Program-made: the position numbers and the translations under genes
In this document: positions 17,868-25,619 of the stretch, piece after piece
Position numbering within the stretch: the first letter of the stretch is position 1
Layout: the number at the start of each line of letters is the position of its first letter
Notes under the pieces: model-generated
What the model saw: the letters and a program-made list of their open reading frames with translations, nothing else
What the model was told of the DNA's origin: nothing
Database searches by the model: none
Assembly: GCA_020426005.1 (NCBI GenBank)
Contig: JAGQQW010000011.1
Span: 1 to 53,562, forward strand
Length of the DNA stretch: 53,562 bases
DNA from: Planctomycetota bacterium
GTDB lineage: Bacteria; Planctomycetota; UBA1135; GCA-002748355
Direction of reading: 5' to 3'

Positions 17868-18932
17868 ATGAGCAAGGTCTACGACATCGCATACATCCCT
17901 GGCGACGGCATCGGCGAAGAAGTCGTTCGCGAAGGTCTCAAAGTCCTCGACGCCGCCGAGAGCGTTTGGGGCTTTCGAACGAAGCGCGAGGCGATGCCGT
18001 ACGGTGCCGAGCACTTCTTGAAGACCGGCGAGACGATGCCGGACGAGGCGTTCGATCGTCTGCGCGACATGAACGCAGTGCTGCTGGGCGCGATCGGTGA
18101 TCCTCGGATCGAGGTCGGAAAGCTCGAGTTCGCGATCATCGCAGGGATGCGCTTCAAGCTCGATCTCTTCGTCAATCTGCGTCCGATCAAGCTCTTCGAT
18201 TCGCGGCTCTGTCCGCTGAAGGACAAGGGGCCGAATGACGTCGACATGATCATCTGTCGCGAGAATACCGAAGGTGCCTACGCGGGTATCTACGGGCACT
18301 TGCGCAAAGGAACGCCCGACGAAGTCGCGCACCAGTCGATGATCTACACGCGCAAGGGTGTCGAGCGCATCATTCGCTACGCTTTCGAGCGTGCGATGCA
18401 CCGCCCGCGCAAGAAGGTGACGCTGATCGACAAGGCCAATGCACTGCGTTCGCAGGACATCTGGACGCGCACGTTCGCCGAGGTCGCGAGCGAATACCCG
18501 TCGATCGAGACCGATCACGCGTACATCGATGCTGCGTGCATGTGGATGGTCAAGAATCCGGAATGGTTCGACGTTGCGGTGTGCCCGAATCTCTTCGGCG
18601 ACATCATCACGGACCTCGGCGCGATGATCCAAGGCGGGATGGGAGTCGCCGCGTCCGGCAATCTGCACCCCGGAAAGGTCTCGATGTTCGAGCCGATCCA
18701 CGGTTCGGCGCCCAAGTACAAGGGGCAGAACAAAGCCAACCCCGTCGCGACGATCATGGCGATCTCGATGATGCTCGACTACCTCGGCGAGACCGAGGCC
18801 GCAGCGGGTGTCGAACAGGTCGTCGCCGATCTCATCCGCGAGGGCACGATTCGCTCGCTGAGCGCTGGTGTGCACAAGACGGACGAGGTCGGCGACATGG
18901 TCGTCAACGCGCTGAAGGCGACGCGGGCATAG
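17868..18932 (+). CDS. Isopropylmalate/isocitrate-type beta-decarboxylating dehydrogenase
   Basis: This is a 354-residue NAD(P)-dependent dehydrogenase that oxidises and decarboxylates a 2-hydroxy-3-carboxy acid. [10 protein letters not shown] opens the fold, and substrate-binding arginines are in [25 protein letters not shown] follows, and the catalytic Lys-Asp region includes DKANALRS and [14 protein letters not shown]. The cofactor loop is [16 protein letters not shown]. The stretch [14 protein letters not shown] lacks the Ser-Leu-Asn signature of isocitrate dehydrogenase and is closer to the actinobacterial or archaeal isopropylmalate dehydrogenase style. The position 20 nt after the aconitase-like gene suggests that the two catalyse consecutive steps (isomerase, then dehydrogenase). 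Which acid they act on is unresolved. The ATG at 17868 starts directly at the fold. Confidence 0.9.
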   Translation: MSKVYDIAYIPGDGIGEEVVREGLKVLDAAESVWGFRTKREAMPYGAEHFLKTGETMPDEAFDRLRDMNAVLLGAIGDPRIEVGKLEFAIIAGMRFKLDLFVNLRPIKLFDSRLCPLKDKGPNDVDMIICRENTEGAYAGIYGHLRKGTPDEVAHQSMIYTRKGVERIIRYAFERAMHRPRKKVTLIDKANALRSQDIWTRTFAEVASEYPSIETDHAYIDAACMWMVKNPEWFDVAVCPNLFGDIITDLGAMIQGGMGVAASGNLHPGKVSMFEPIHGSAPKYKGQNKANPVATIMAISMMLDYLGETEAAAGVEQVVADLIREGTIRSLSAGVHKTDEVGDMVVNALKATRA

Positions 18933-19065
18933 GGCTGGCTGCTGGCTCGCCGCGTCGCTCGAATCCCGGTCGCCCGCGATTCGGTCTCGTGACTTGACGG
19001 TTGAGGATCCCGAGGAGGGTCCAGTCGGGCTCGATCGGTTTCGGTGTCGGAGACTCGGTGTCCAT
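18904..19065 (-). CDS. Candidate small protein, about 53 residues
   Basis: On the minus strand the frame from ATG 19065 encodes a Pro-rich acidic N-terminus, then DWTLLGILNRQ, then a basic Pro/Arg-rich tail. GGGAGG sits at a good distance (6 nt) before this ATG; an ATG at 19071 is too close to it. It overlaps the 3' end of the dehydrogenase gene antisense by 29 nt. No family was recognised. The ribosome binding site is the main reason to list it, and the composition could still be chance. Confidence 0.33.
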   Translation of the reverse strand: MDTESPTPKPIEPDWTLLGILNRQVTRPNRGRPGFERRGEPAASPMPASPSAR

Positions 19066-19352
19066 CTTCATCCTCCCGTGATGTGGCCCCGTGGATCGGG
19101 GCGTGGAACGGTTTCGAAGGCTTCGTATGGAGAGGTGAGCCGAGTATGCGGTGCACCGCATGTGCGCGTCAAGGCCGTTTCCTCGGTGCCGCAGGACGTC
19201 CGTGTTCGCGTGCGTCGTCCTCAACCTGCTAAGAAGATGTTGCTTTCCGGTCGCGATTCGATGTTGGCTCTCCCTCCCGTGCGATCGCTGCCGTAAACAA
19301 GCCATCGAAGTCCCTCGCGGCATCGCCGCCCTCAAGAGAACTGGAGAACAGC
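18933..19352. other. Intergenic region upstream of the secreted TPR-like protein gene
   Basis: These 420 nt hold the 5' half of the candidate small minus-strand gene (to 19065) and then about 290 nt with no credible gene. Short plus-strand frames are present but have no ribosome binding site or recognisable content. A TGCTAAGAA element lies near 19228, well upstream of the next start. The promoter for the gene at 19353 presumably lies in the right half. Confidence 0.5.
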
Positions 19353-20240
19353 ATGCGTATCCTCATTTCGACCCTCGCCCTCGGTATCGCCCTCGCGAGC
19401 ACGTCGGCAGCGCAGATCGTCGTCACCCAAGAAGCGCCGGCAGCAGGTCAGGACAAGGCCCAAGACGCGAAGCAAGAAGCTTCGCCGGAGGCGCTCAACG
19501 TCTTCTACAAGGCGTTCTGGCTCGAGCGCGGTGCCCGCAAGCTCGATGATGCGGTTTCGCACTACAAGAAGTTCTTGGCGATGGCTCCCAAGTCCGAACA
19601 CGCGCCGCGCGCCGCACGTAGCCTCGTCAATCTCCTCTACCGCGACGACAAGGTCGAAGATGCTCAGGCTGCAGAAAAGCAGTTTGCAGCGCTCCTCGCG
19701 CAGGCTCCCGCGGGCCCTGCTGGTGGTCCTGGTGCCGGCGCTGGTCGCGGTGCGGGTCGTCCCGAAGGCGCGCCGCCGCGCGGCGCAGGTCAGGGAGGCC
19801 AACGCCCAGGTCGCGACATGAGTGCCACGATCGAACGCCTCGAAAAGCAGATCGCGGACGCCAAGGCAGCTGGCGACGACGACAATGTCGAGAAGCTCCA
19901 GCGCCGTCTCGAGAACGTCAAGGCAGCCGCCGAGCGTGGCGCGGGCGCGGGCGCGGGTGAAGGCGGCCAGGGTCGCCGCGGCGCCGGTGGAGCTGGCGGT
20001 GGACGCATGGGCGGTCGCCAGATGAAGCCGCTCAACGAAATGACGAAGGAAGAAGCCACGCAGTGGATCGAGCGCATGGAAGGCTTCCTCGACCGCATGC
20101 TCGAGCGCATGCCCGAAGACCGCGCTGCCGAGATGGAGAAGGGCTTCAAGGAAATGAAGTCTCTCGTCGAAGCCGGCAAGCTCGAAGAAGCCGAGAAGAT
20201 CCGCGCGAAGGTCATGACCTTCGGTCGTCGACGCAACTGA
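19353..20240 (+). CDS. Secreted protein of unknown function with Gly/Ala/Arg-rich linkers
   Basis: This is a 295-residue exported protein: signal peptide about 1-20 (cleavage near STSAAQ), then a TPR-like helical pair (about 44-90; VFYKAFWLERGARKLDDAVS, then ARSLVNLLYRDDKVEDAQ). Next is a Gly/Ala/Pro/Arg-rich linker (about 115-152), a coiled coil (about 155-192), a second Gly/Ala/Arg-rich linker (about 193-225) and a C-terminal helical region rich in Met and Glu (about 228-290). The low-complexity linkers suggest flexible joints between short helical domains. No family was recognised and no catalytic residues are evident. CTGGAGAACAGC before the ATG gives a ribosome binding site. It stands alone between the dehydrogenase and the secreted-family gene. 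Confidence 0.75.
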   Translation: MRILISTLALGIALASTSAAQIVVTQEAPAAGQDKAQDAKQEASPEALNVFYKAFWLERGARKLDDAVSHYKKFLAMAPKSEHAPRAARSLVNLLYRDDKVEDAQAAEKQFAALLAQAPAGPAGGPGAGAGRGAGRPEGAPPRGAGQGGQRPGRDMSATIERLEKQIADAKAAGDDDNVEKLQRRLENVKAAAERGAGAGAGEGGQGRRGAGGAGGGRMGGRQMKPLNEMTKEEATQWIERMEGFLDRMLERMPEDRAAEMEKGFKEMKSLVEAGKLEEAEKIRAKVMTFGRRRN

Positions 20241-20312
20241 TCGAGTCGGCATCGGTCGCGGCGGAGTGCCGTAGACCGGTGACTCGCGAGCCCGTTACGG
20301 GAACTCGCATTC

Positions 20313-20344
20313 GAGAGCCGTGCACCGTGAGGTGTGCGGCTCTC
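20313..20344. terminator. Hairpin downstream of the Gly/Ala-rich secreted protein gene
   Basis: GAGAGCCG and CGGCTCTC form an 8-bp stem around a 16-nt loop in which GCAC and GTGT could pair further. No T-tract follows. It sits about 73 nt past the stop at 20240 and 90 nt before the next start, so it could be a terminator or a leader structure. Confidence 0.4.
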
Positions 20345-20433
20345 TCGCGTTGGTGCACGAGCTCCTCCAGAATCCGATGCCATCGCGCCGATGGAGACAG
20401 AAGCATCCCGACTTCGAAGTCTTGGAGGTCTCC

Positions 20434-21456
20434 ATGCACCGTGCCGTGTTCCCGATCGTCGTGGCGTCCCTTGTCGTCCCGCGACTCCTCGCGCAAGTGG
20501 TCTCGGTCCCGGATTCCAATGCGGCCATCGGCACGATCAACATCGTGCCGCTCGGCGGTAAGGCAGCCGGCCAGACGCAGGACATCCGCACGCAGATCCT
20601 CGTTCCCAAATCGGTGTTCCCGGCAGTGGGTTCGAAGATTCGCGAACTCGCGTTCGCGGCGGCATCGGTCGGCAAATACCAGTATCAGTCGTGTCGAATC
20701 CAGCTCGCGCATTTGCCGGATGCGCGCGCAGGAACGCTTTCGACGACGTTTGCGCAGAATCTTGCCGGCGCCGTGACGGTGCTGGACAAGACTCCGTTCA
20801 CGTACGACTTCAAAGTCGCGGACTCGTGGCAGCGAGTCGGGTTGACCTCGCAGTTCTCGCACGACGGCAATCACGACCTCGTCGTCGACATCGAAATCCG
20901 CGGCGCGTTCTTCAACGGCACGAGCCCTGGATCTCGTCGTAGCTCGACGCTCGAGACGGTCTACGCGCTTGGGTACGACGGGAAGATGGCGACGGGTTAC
21001 GGTCCCTTCCTCGCGGGTGCAAAGCTGCAGTTCACTCTCGACAACGGTTCGCTGCTGTACGTGGGAACGGGATGCAAGGCCTCGAACGGCAAGGTGCCGC
21101 TGCTGACGTTCGACGTGCCTCCGGCGCTCGGTGGCAAGACGACCGCAACGGTCGGCGACGTGGCCCCCTCGCTCGCGACGTTGCTGTTCTTCGGGACGAG
21201 CGATCAGACATACGGAGCGTGGAAGCTCCCGTTCTCGCTGGATGGCATCGGCGCGACGGGCTGCACGCTGCGAACGGACGTCTTGCTCATCTTCGGTGCC
21301 ACGGCATCGGGTTCGGGAAGCGCCCAATTCCAGCTCGTGTTTCCGAGCGACCCGAAGTTGTCCGGCGTCACGGTCACGGCACAAGGAGTCGTGCTCGATC
21401 CGAAGGCCAACGCACCGGGGCTCGTCACGAGCCGCCTCGGCAAAGCGCGCCTCTGA
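20434..21456 (+). CDS. Secreted protein with the shared C-terminal module (copy 1)
   Basis: This is a 340-residue exported protein of unknown function. The signal peptide spans about 1-20 (ends RLLAQ). A beta-rich central part follows, and the C-terminal module (about 245-340) has an LFFGTSDQTYGAWKLPF start, a GATGCTL Cys, and an ending KLSGVTVTAQGVVLDPKANA followed by LVTS. The same module ends the proteins at 23068, 24465 and, more weakly, 38652. GGAGG lies 5 nt before the ATG at 20434, fixing the start; an in-frame opening at 20320 lacks a signal peptide. No enzyme motif is visible. It may be a cell-surface or extracellular structural protein. Confidence 0.78.
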   Translation: MHRAVFPIVVASLVVPRLLAQVVSVPDSNAAIGTINIVPLGGKAAGQTQDIRTQILVPKSVFPAVGSKIRELAFAAASVGKYQYQSCRIQLAHLPDARAGTLSTTFAQNLAGAVTVLDKTPFTYDFKVADSWQRVGLTSQFSHDGNHDLVVDIEIRGAFFNGTSPGSRRSSTLETVYALGYDGKMATGYGPFLAGAKLQFTLDNGSLLYVGTGCKASNGKVPLLTFDVPPALGGKTTATVGDVAPSLATLLFFGTSDQTYGAWKLPFSLDGIGATGCTLRTDVLLIFGATASGSGSAQFQLVFPSDPKLSGVTVTAQGVVLDPKANAPGLVTSRLGKARL

Positions 21457-21497
21457 ATGCCGTTGCACTCGATCGCCGGGCCGCCGACGATCGCGTC

Positions 21498-23030
21498 ATG
21501 CACGACTCGATCGTTCTCGACGGCCATGACCTGAAGATCTCGGATCTCGCTCGCGTCCTGAGGGAGGAGCCACCAGCGCTCGAGCTGTCCGCCGGGGCGA
21601 GGGAGCGTTGTCGTGCATCGAGAGCGGTCATCGAGGACGTCATGCGACGCGGGGACGTCGTTTACGGAGTCAACACCGGCTTCGGGAAGCTCGCGAGGAT
21701 CCGAATCGAAGCGTCGCGACTCGAAGAACTCCAGCGCAACCTGATCCTGTCGCATGCGACGGGAGTCGGCCCCGCGCTCCCGCCGGAAGTGTCGCGCTTG
21801 ATGCTGGTCTTGCGGATTGCAGCGCTGTCGCGCGGTCACTCGGGTGTGCGCGAAGCGCTGCTCGATCGCCTGTTGTTGCACTATCGAGAAGGGTGGATTC
21901 CGGTCGTGCCCGAACAGGGCTCGGTCGGCGCGAGTGGTGACCTCGCGCCACTCGCACACATCGCGATCACGTTGCTCGGTGATGGCGAGCTCTGGATCGA
22001 CGGTGTTCGTCGCAAGACGGCAGACGTGTTTGCCGAGCGCGGAATCGAGCCGTTCGCCCTTTCGGCCAAGGAGGGCCTCGCACTCATCAACGGCACGCAG
22101 TGCATGACCGCGATCGGCATCGCGACCTGGTTGCACGCGGACACGCTGATCAAGACCGCGGACATCGCTGCGGCGATGACAATCGAAGCGCTGCGTGGTT
22201 CGCTCCGGCCCTTCCACCCCGATGTCCACGAGGCTCGTGGACAACTCGGTCAACTCGCGACAGCACGAAACGTCGTGCGCCTTCTCGATGGTTCCGAGAT
22301 CCTCCCGAGTCACGAGGACTGCGAGAAGGTCCAGGATCCGTACAGCTTGCGCTGCGTGCCGCAGGTTCACGGCGCGACGCGAGACGCGGTGAAGTTCGTT
22401 CACGACGTTCTCGAACGCGAGGCGAGTGCTGTGACCGACAACCCGTTGATCTTCGAAAATGGCGAGGTCGTTTCGGCGGGGAACTTCCACGGACAACCCG
22501 TGTCTCAGGCGCTCGACTTCCTCGGAATCGCGGTCGCGACGCTCGCGTCGATCTCGGAACGCCGCATCGAGAACATGGTCAATCCCGACCTGTCGGGACT
22601 ACCCGCGTTCCTCGCGCCGGATCCCGGCTTGAACTCCGGCTTCATGATTCCGCAGGTCGTCGCCGCGAGCCTCGTGAGCGAGAACAAGTCGCTCGCTCAT
22701 CCCGCATCCGTCGATTCGATCCCGACGTCTGCCAACCGGGAAGACCACGTTTCGATGGGCGTGACGGCCGCACGTCACGCTCGCGACATCACGAACAACG
22801 TCGCGAGCGTGCTCGGAATCGAAGTCATCTGCGCGGCTCAGGGCCTCGAGTTCGATCGGAGCCTCGGCGCCGGACGTGGTGCCGAAGCCGCATACAAGAC
22901 GGTTCGTTCTCGAGTACCGAAGCTCGAGCAGGATCGCTATCTCGCGCCGGACCTCGCCGCAGGACGCGAACTCGTGAGCTCGCGAGCGATCTTGGATGCG
23001 GTCGAAGCCGAGGTCGGCGCGCTCGAGTGA
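21498..23030 (+). CDS. hutH: Histidine ammonia-lyase HutH
   Basis: This is a 510-residue enzyme deaminating L-histidine to trans-urocanate, the first step of histidine degradation. The self-cyclising MIO cofactor triad is Ala145-Ser146-Gly147 in GSVGASGDLAPLAH. Tyr56 (VVYGVNTGFGKL), NGTQCM and SANREDHVSMG are the other conserved active-site segments. The tetrameric cytoplasmic enzyme is normally about 510 residues, so it is full length. No hutU, hutI or hutG lies next to it; it stands between two secreted-protein genes. The ATG at 21498 begins the family-typical N-terminus (LDGHDLKISDLA), and the much longer in-frame opening overlaps the preceding gene. Tyrosine or phenylalanine lyase activity is a less likely alternative. 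Confidence 0.95.
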   Translation: MHDSIVLDGHDLKISDLARVLREEPPALELSAGARERCRASRAVIEDVMRRGDVVYGVNTGFGKLARIRIEASRLEELQRNLILSHATGVGPALPPEVSRLMLVLRIAALSRGHSGVREALLDRLLLHYREGWIPVVPEQGSVGASGDLAPLAHIAITLLGDGELWIDGVRRKTADVFAERGIEPFALSAKEGLALINGTQCMTAIGIATWLHADTLIKTADIAAAMTIEALRGSLRPFHPDVHEARGQLGQLATARNVVRLLDGSEILPSHEDCEKVQDPYSLRCVPQVHGATRDAVKFVHDVLEREASAVTDNPLIFENGEVVSAGNFHGQPVSQALDFLGIAVATLASISERRIENMVNPDLSGLPAFLAPDPGLNSGFMIPQVVAASLVSENKSLAHPASVDSIPTSANREDHVSMGVTAARHARDITNNVASVLGIEVICAAQGLEFDRSLGAGRGAEAAYKTVRSRVPKLEQDRYLAPDLAAGRELVSSRAILDAVEAEVGALE

Positions 23031-23067
23031 CGGCCTGGCTGTGGCGCCCCTTTCGCGAAGCCGCGGG

Positions 23068-24147
23068 TCAGTTGCCGATCGTCGCCGTGCCGGCGTTCGA
23101 CCACGTCAGCTTCATCGCGTTCGCAGCAGCGTCGAGCACGAAGAACTGATTGTGGAAGACCACGCCAGCGAGGCTCGATTGATTCGGAATCGTGAACGTG
23201 ACCTTGCCACTACCGGACACGATCGGCAGACCAGAGACGACGTCGAACGAAACGAGCAACGAGCAGCCCGGAGCGCCTGCCCCCGTGAGGTCGAGCGGGA
23301 GATTGAAGGCTCCCCAGACCGTCTTCGACGCGCCGAGAATGAGCCCGGCAGCGGTGGTCGCGGTCAACCCGCCGCAATCGACCGAGAACTGCGTGCCGAT
23401 CTTGGGAGTACCCGTAGCCGAGAGGACCGGCGCGGGGGAACTCGAAGTGTTCCCGAAACCGAGAACCATCATGTGGTTCGGATCGAGCGTGCCCGTAAGC
23501 GCCGCCGAGTTGTTGTTGGCGTAGACACGCGTGCCCATCGTGGACGAGCTGTCGAACGCGTCGGGGTAGCGGCGTACCGCCGTTGCGGTCGTGTTGATGA
23601 TCTCGATGAGGAAGTTCTGACCCGAGCGCGGGATATAGAGGTACGGCGCCTTGAACTTCGCGACGTAGTGGAACTTGCCGAGGTCGAGATTGCCGCCCGG
23701 GACTGCAGGTAGCGACATCGGACCATCGAAGACGACGGTCTGCGCTCCCGTTGCGTTGGTGGCGAACGTGCCCGTCATCGTCGAACTCGACATCGTCGTC
23801 ATGCCGAACAGGATCTTGAGCTGCAGTGTATGCGCAGGATTCGTACGGCTGGTGACGTTGTCCTCGCGCCACTGGAGCGATGTCATCTGGTACGGCCGGT
23901 TCGGCATTTCGACCGCATCGATCTCTTGCTGCCAACGTTGGTTGGCCGCGCCGAGGGTCCATGCGTTGCCTGTGTTGCCCCAGGTGGTGGTGGCCACGTT
24001 GGGGACGATGTGCCCCACGCTGTTCGGACAGTTCGACCCGAAGGTCGTGTAGCTCGCGGTCTGCGCCGTGAGCGCGGTTGTAGAGAAAAGAACTGCGGCG
24101 ATACCGGTGGCGACGCCCGAAATGGAAAGCTCTGCTGGTCGGATCAT
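23068..24147 (-). CDS. Secreted protein with the shared C-terminal module (copy 2)
   Basis: This is a 359-residue exported protein. The signal peptide at about 1-28 ends in TALTAQ. The middle (about 29-260) is Thr/Ser/Asn-rich and beta-like, with no recognised family. The C-terminal module (about 270-359) repeats the plan of copy 1: LILGASKTVWGAFNLPL, GAPGCSL, then SLAGVVFHNQFFVLDAAANA. The chosen start ATG 24147 gives a clean signal peptide, with AAGAG upstream; a second in-frame ATG at 24204 would add 19 residues before it. It converges on hutH with a 37-nt gap. The function is unknown. Confidence 0.77.
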   Translation of the reverse strand: MIRPAELSISGVATGIAAVLFSTTALTAQTASYTTFGSNCPNSVGHIVPNVATTTWGNTGNAWTLGAANQRWQQEIDAVEMPNRPYQMTSLQWREDNVTSRTNPAHTLQLKILFGMTTMSSSTMTGTFATNATGAQTVVFDGPMSLPAVPGGNLDLGKFHYVAKFKAPYLYIPRSGQNFLIEIINTTATAVRRYPDAFDSSSTMGTRVYANNNSAALTGTLDPNHMMVLGFGNTSSSPAPVLSATGTPKIGTQFSVDCGGLTATTAAGLILGASKTVWGAFNLPLDLTGAGAPGCSLLVSFDVVSGLPIVSGSGKVTFTIPNQSSLAGVVFHNQFFVLDAAANAMKLTWSNAGTATIGN

Positions 24148-24435
24148 GAGACTCTTGTCGAGAAAGCGATTCGAGAGGGAAACGCGGAGAGGTCGTTGAA
24201 GCATAGAGCTTTCGCGGGGCTCAGTTGGAGCGTCACGTCGCGATGAATCGTGACGTTTCCTGGAATTGCGACTCGTGAGCCTTGGAAAGCGCGGTGCCAG
24301 CGTGCTTCCGACGGCGGCGAACGACGCTCCGCAAAGTGCGCCGGAAACTTCTCCCGCCGCATGACAGAGTCGTGACATTGGGCCGTGGCCGCGTCCCTAC
24401 GGTGCGGAGACTCCTCACGACGAGGCTTCGAACAC

Positions 24436-24463
24436 GACACTTCGAGAAGGACACTTCGAGAGC
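24436..24463 (+). repeat. 14-bp tandem repeat directly before the 24465 start
   Basis: Two adjacent copies, GACACTTCGAGAAG and GACACTTCGAGAGC, differ at the last two bases. They end 1 nt before the ATG, so the second copy occupies the ribosome binding site position. Either a local duplication or a regulatory element is possible. Confidence 0.6.
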
Positions 24464-24464
24464 C

Positions 24465-25595
24465 ATGCGTTTCCCATCGAGCACAGCATTGTTCGCCGTC
24501 TTGGCGCTGACCGCCGCCACGGCTCCTCTCACCGCGCAGCGCACCTTCTACGTCCCCGCGAGTTTTGCACCGGAGAACGCCGAGCTCGGCTATTGGTCGG
24601 ACGTCCCGATGATGCGTCCGAATGCGCGTCTGCAAGCGTTCTATGACGCGACCGAGGTCGGGACGAACTCGATGATCATGACCGGGATCGCGTTGCGCTA
24701 CGACGGACCGATTCCTCAGGTCGGGGCGCCAGGGCCGTTCACGATTCAGCGTCTGCGGATCTCGGTCGGCACGACCAACGTCTCGCTGCCGGGTGCGCAC
24801 TTCGACAGCAACCTCACGCGTCCACTCACGGTTGCACTCGACCAGAAGTGGTCCTTCCTGCCCGACGCCGGCAGTCAGACGCCCGATGTGTGGGGTGGAC
24901 CCGGAGGCACGTTGACCTTTCCGTTCAAAGCTCCGGTCGTCGTGCAAATGCCGCAAGGAAGCATGTTGGTCGTCGAGTTCCGCATCGAGGGCAACGACAT
25001 CGGCGCGCGCACGCACGCTCTCCTCGATGCCGCGAAGACTTCCGGTGGACCGCAGGACGGCACGGCGACGAGCTCGGGAACGGGTTGCAGCGTGAACGCG
25101 ACGAGTAACGCGGCCACGATCCAGACGTCCGGCATCCACGCGCCGGGTGCGGCTCACTCGATCTGGGGCAAGGGACTCGGCAGCAATGCGGTCGTCGTCA
25201 CGATGATCGGAGGCAGTGACAAGACGGGTACCTTCGGTGCGTTGCCGACGACGTTGCCCGGCACCGCATGCCGCTTCTACACGAGCTGGGACTTCTTCTT
25301 CGTGCAGTTGGCGGATGCAGCAGGGAACCTGGCTGAGTACGCGAGTGGTTCCCTCGTGCCGGTCCCGCCGGACGTCAACCTCAATGGCGTCACGCTCTAC
25401 GAGCAGCTCATTTCCGTCGTGCCATCGGCCAACGCACATGGGCTCGTGACGAGCGACAAGCGCACGGTCGTTCTCGGGACGCTGTCTCCTCCAGCGAAGG
25501 GGATCTACGCGGTCAGCAGCAGCGCGAGTGCCGATGCCCTCGTCGGTGATCTCGTCGAGCCGGTCGGCTACGCGATGCGGCTCGATGCGAAGTGA
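24465..25595 (+). CDS. Secreted protein with the shared C-terminal module (copy 3)
   Basis: This is a 376-residue exported protein: signal peptide about 1-25 (ends APLTAQ), then a beta-rich domain (about 26-235) beginning with RTFYVPASFAPENAE. The C-terminal module spans about 240-345 (GLGSNAVVVTMIGGSDKTG, GTACRFYTSWD, NLNGVTLYEQLISVVPSANA and a HGLVTS end). A 30-residue tail follows the module, unlike the other copies. It is transcribed divergently from copy 2, with about 320 nt between the starts. No enzymatic motif was found. Start choice rests on the signal peptide; the frame is open upstream to 24282 but without a leader. Confidence 0.77.
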   Translation: MRFPSSTALFAVLALTAATAPLTAQRTFYVPASFAPENAELGYWSDVPMMRPNARLQAFYDATEVGTNSMIMTGIALRYDGPIPQVGAPGPFTIQRLRISVGTTNVSLPGAHFDSNLTRPLTVALDQKWSFLPDAGSQTPDVWGGPGGTLTFPFKAPVVVQMPQGSMLVVEFRIEGNDIGARTHALLDAAKTSGGPQDGTATSSGTGCSVNATSNAATIQTSGIHAPGAAHSIWGKGLGSNAVVVTMIGGSDKTGTFGALPTTLPGTACRFYTSWDFFFVQLADAAGNLAEYASGSLVPVPPDVNLNGVTLYEQLISVVPSANAHGLVTSDKRTVVLGTLSPPAKGIYAVSSSASADALVGDLVEPVGYAMRLDAK

Positions 25596-25619
25596 CCGTC
25601 TGGGAACTGACCGTCGGCG

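Noticed and set aside
19353..20240. The Gly/Ala/Arg-rich linkers as a sign of a frameshift or a repeat array
   Set aside because: The frame and codon use continue normally on both sides, and exported proteins often have such linkers.
23030..23068. A CTTTCGCGAAG palindrome between hutH and the convergent secreted-protein gene as a terminator
   Set aside because: It is too short and has no loop or T-tract.
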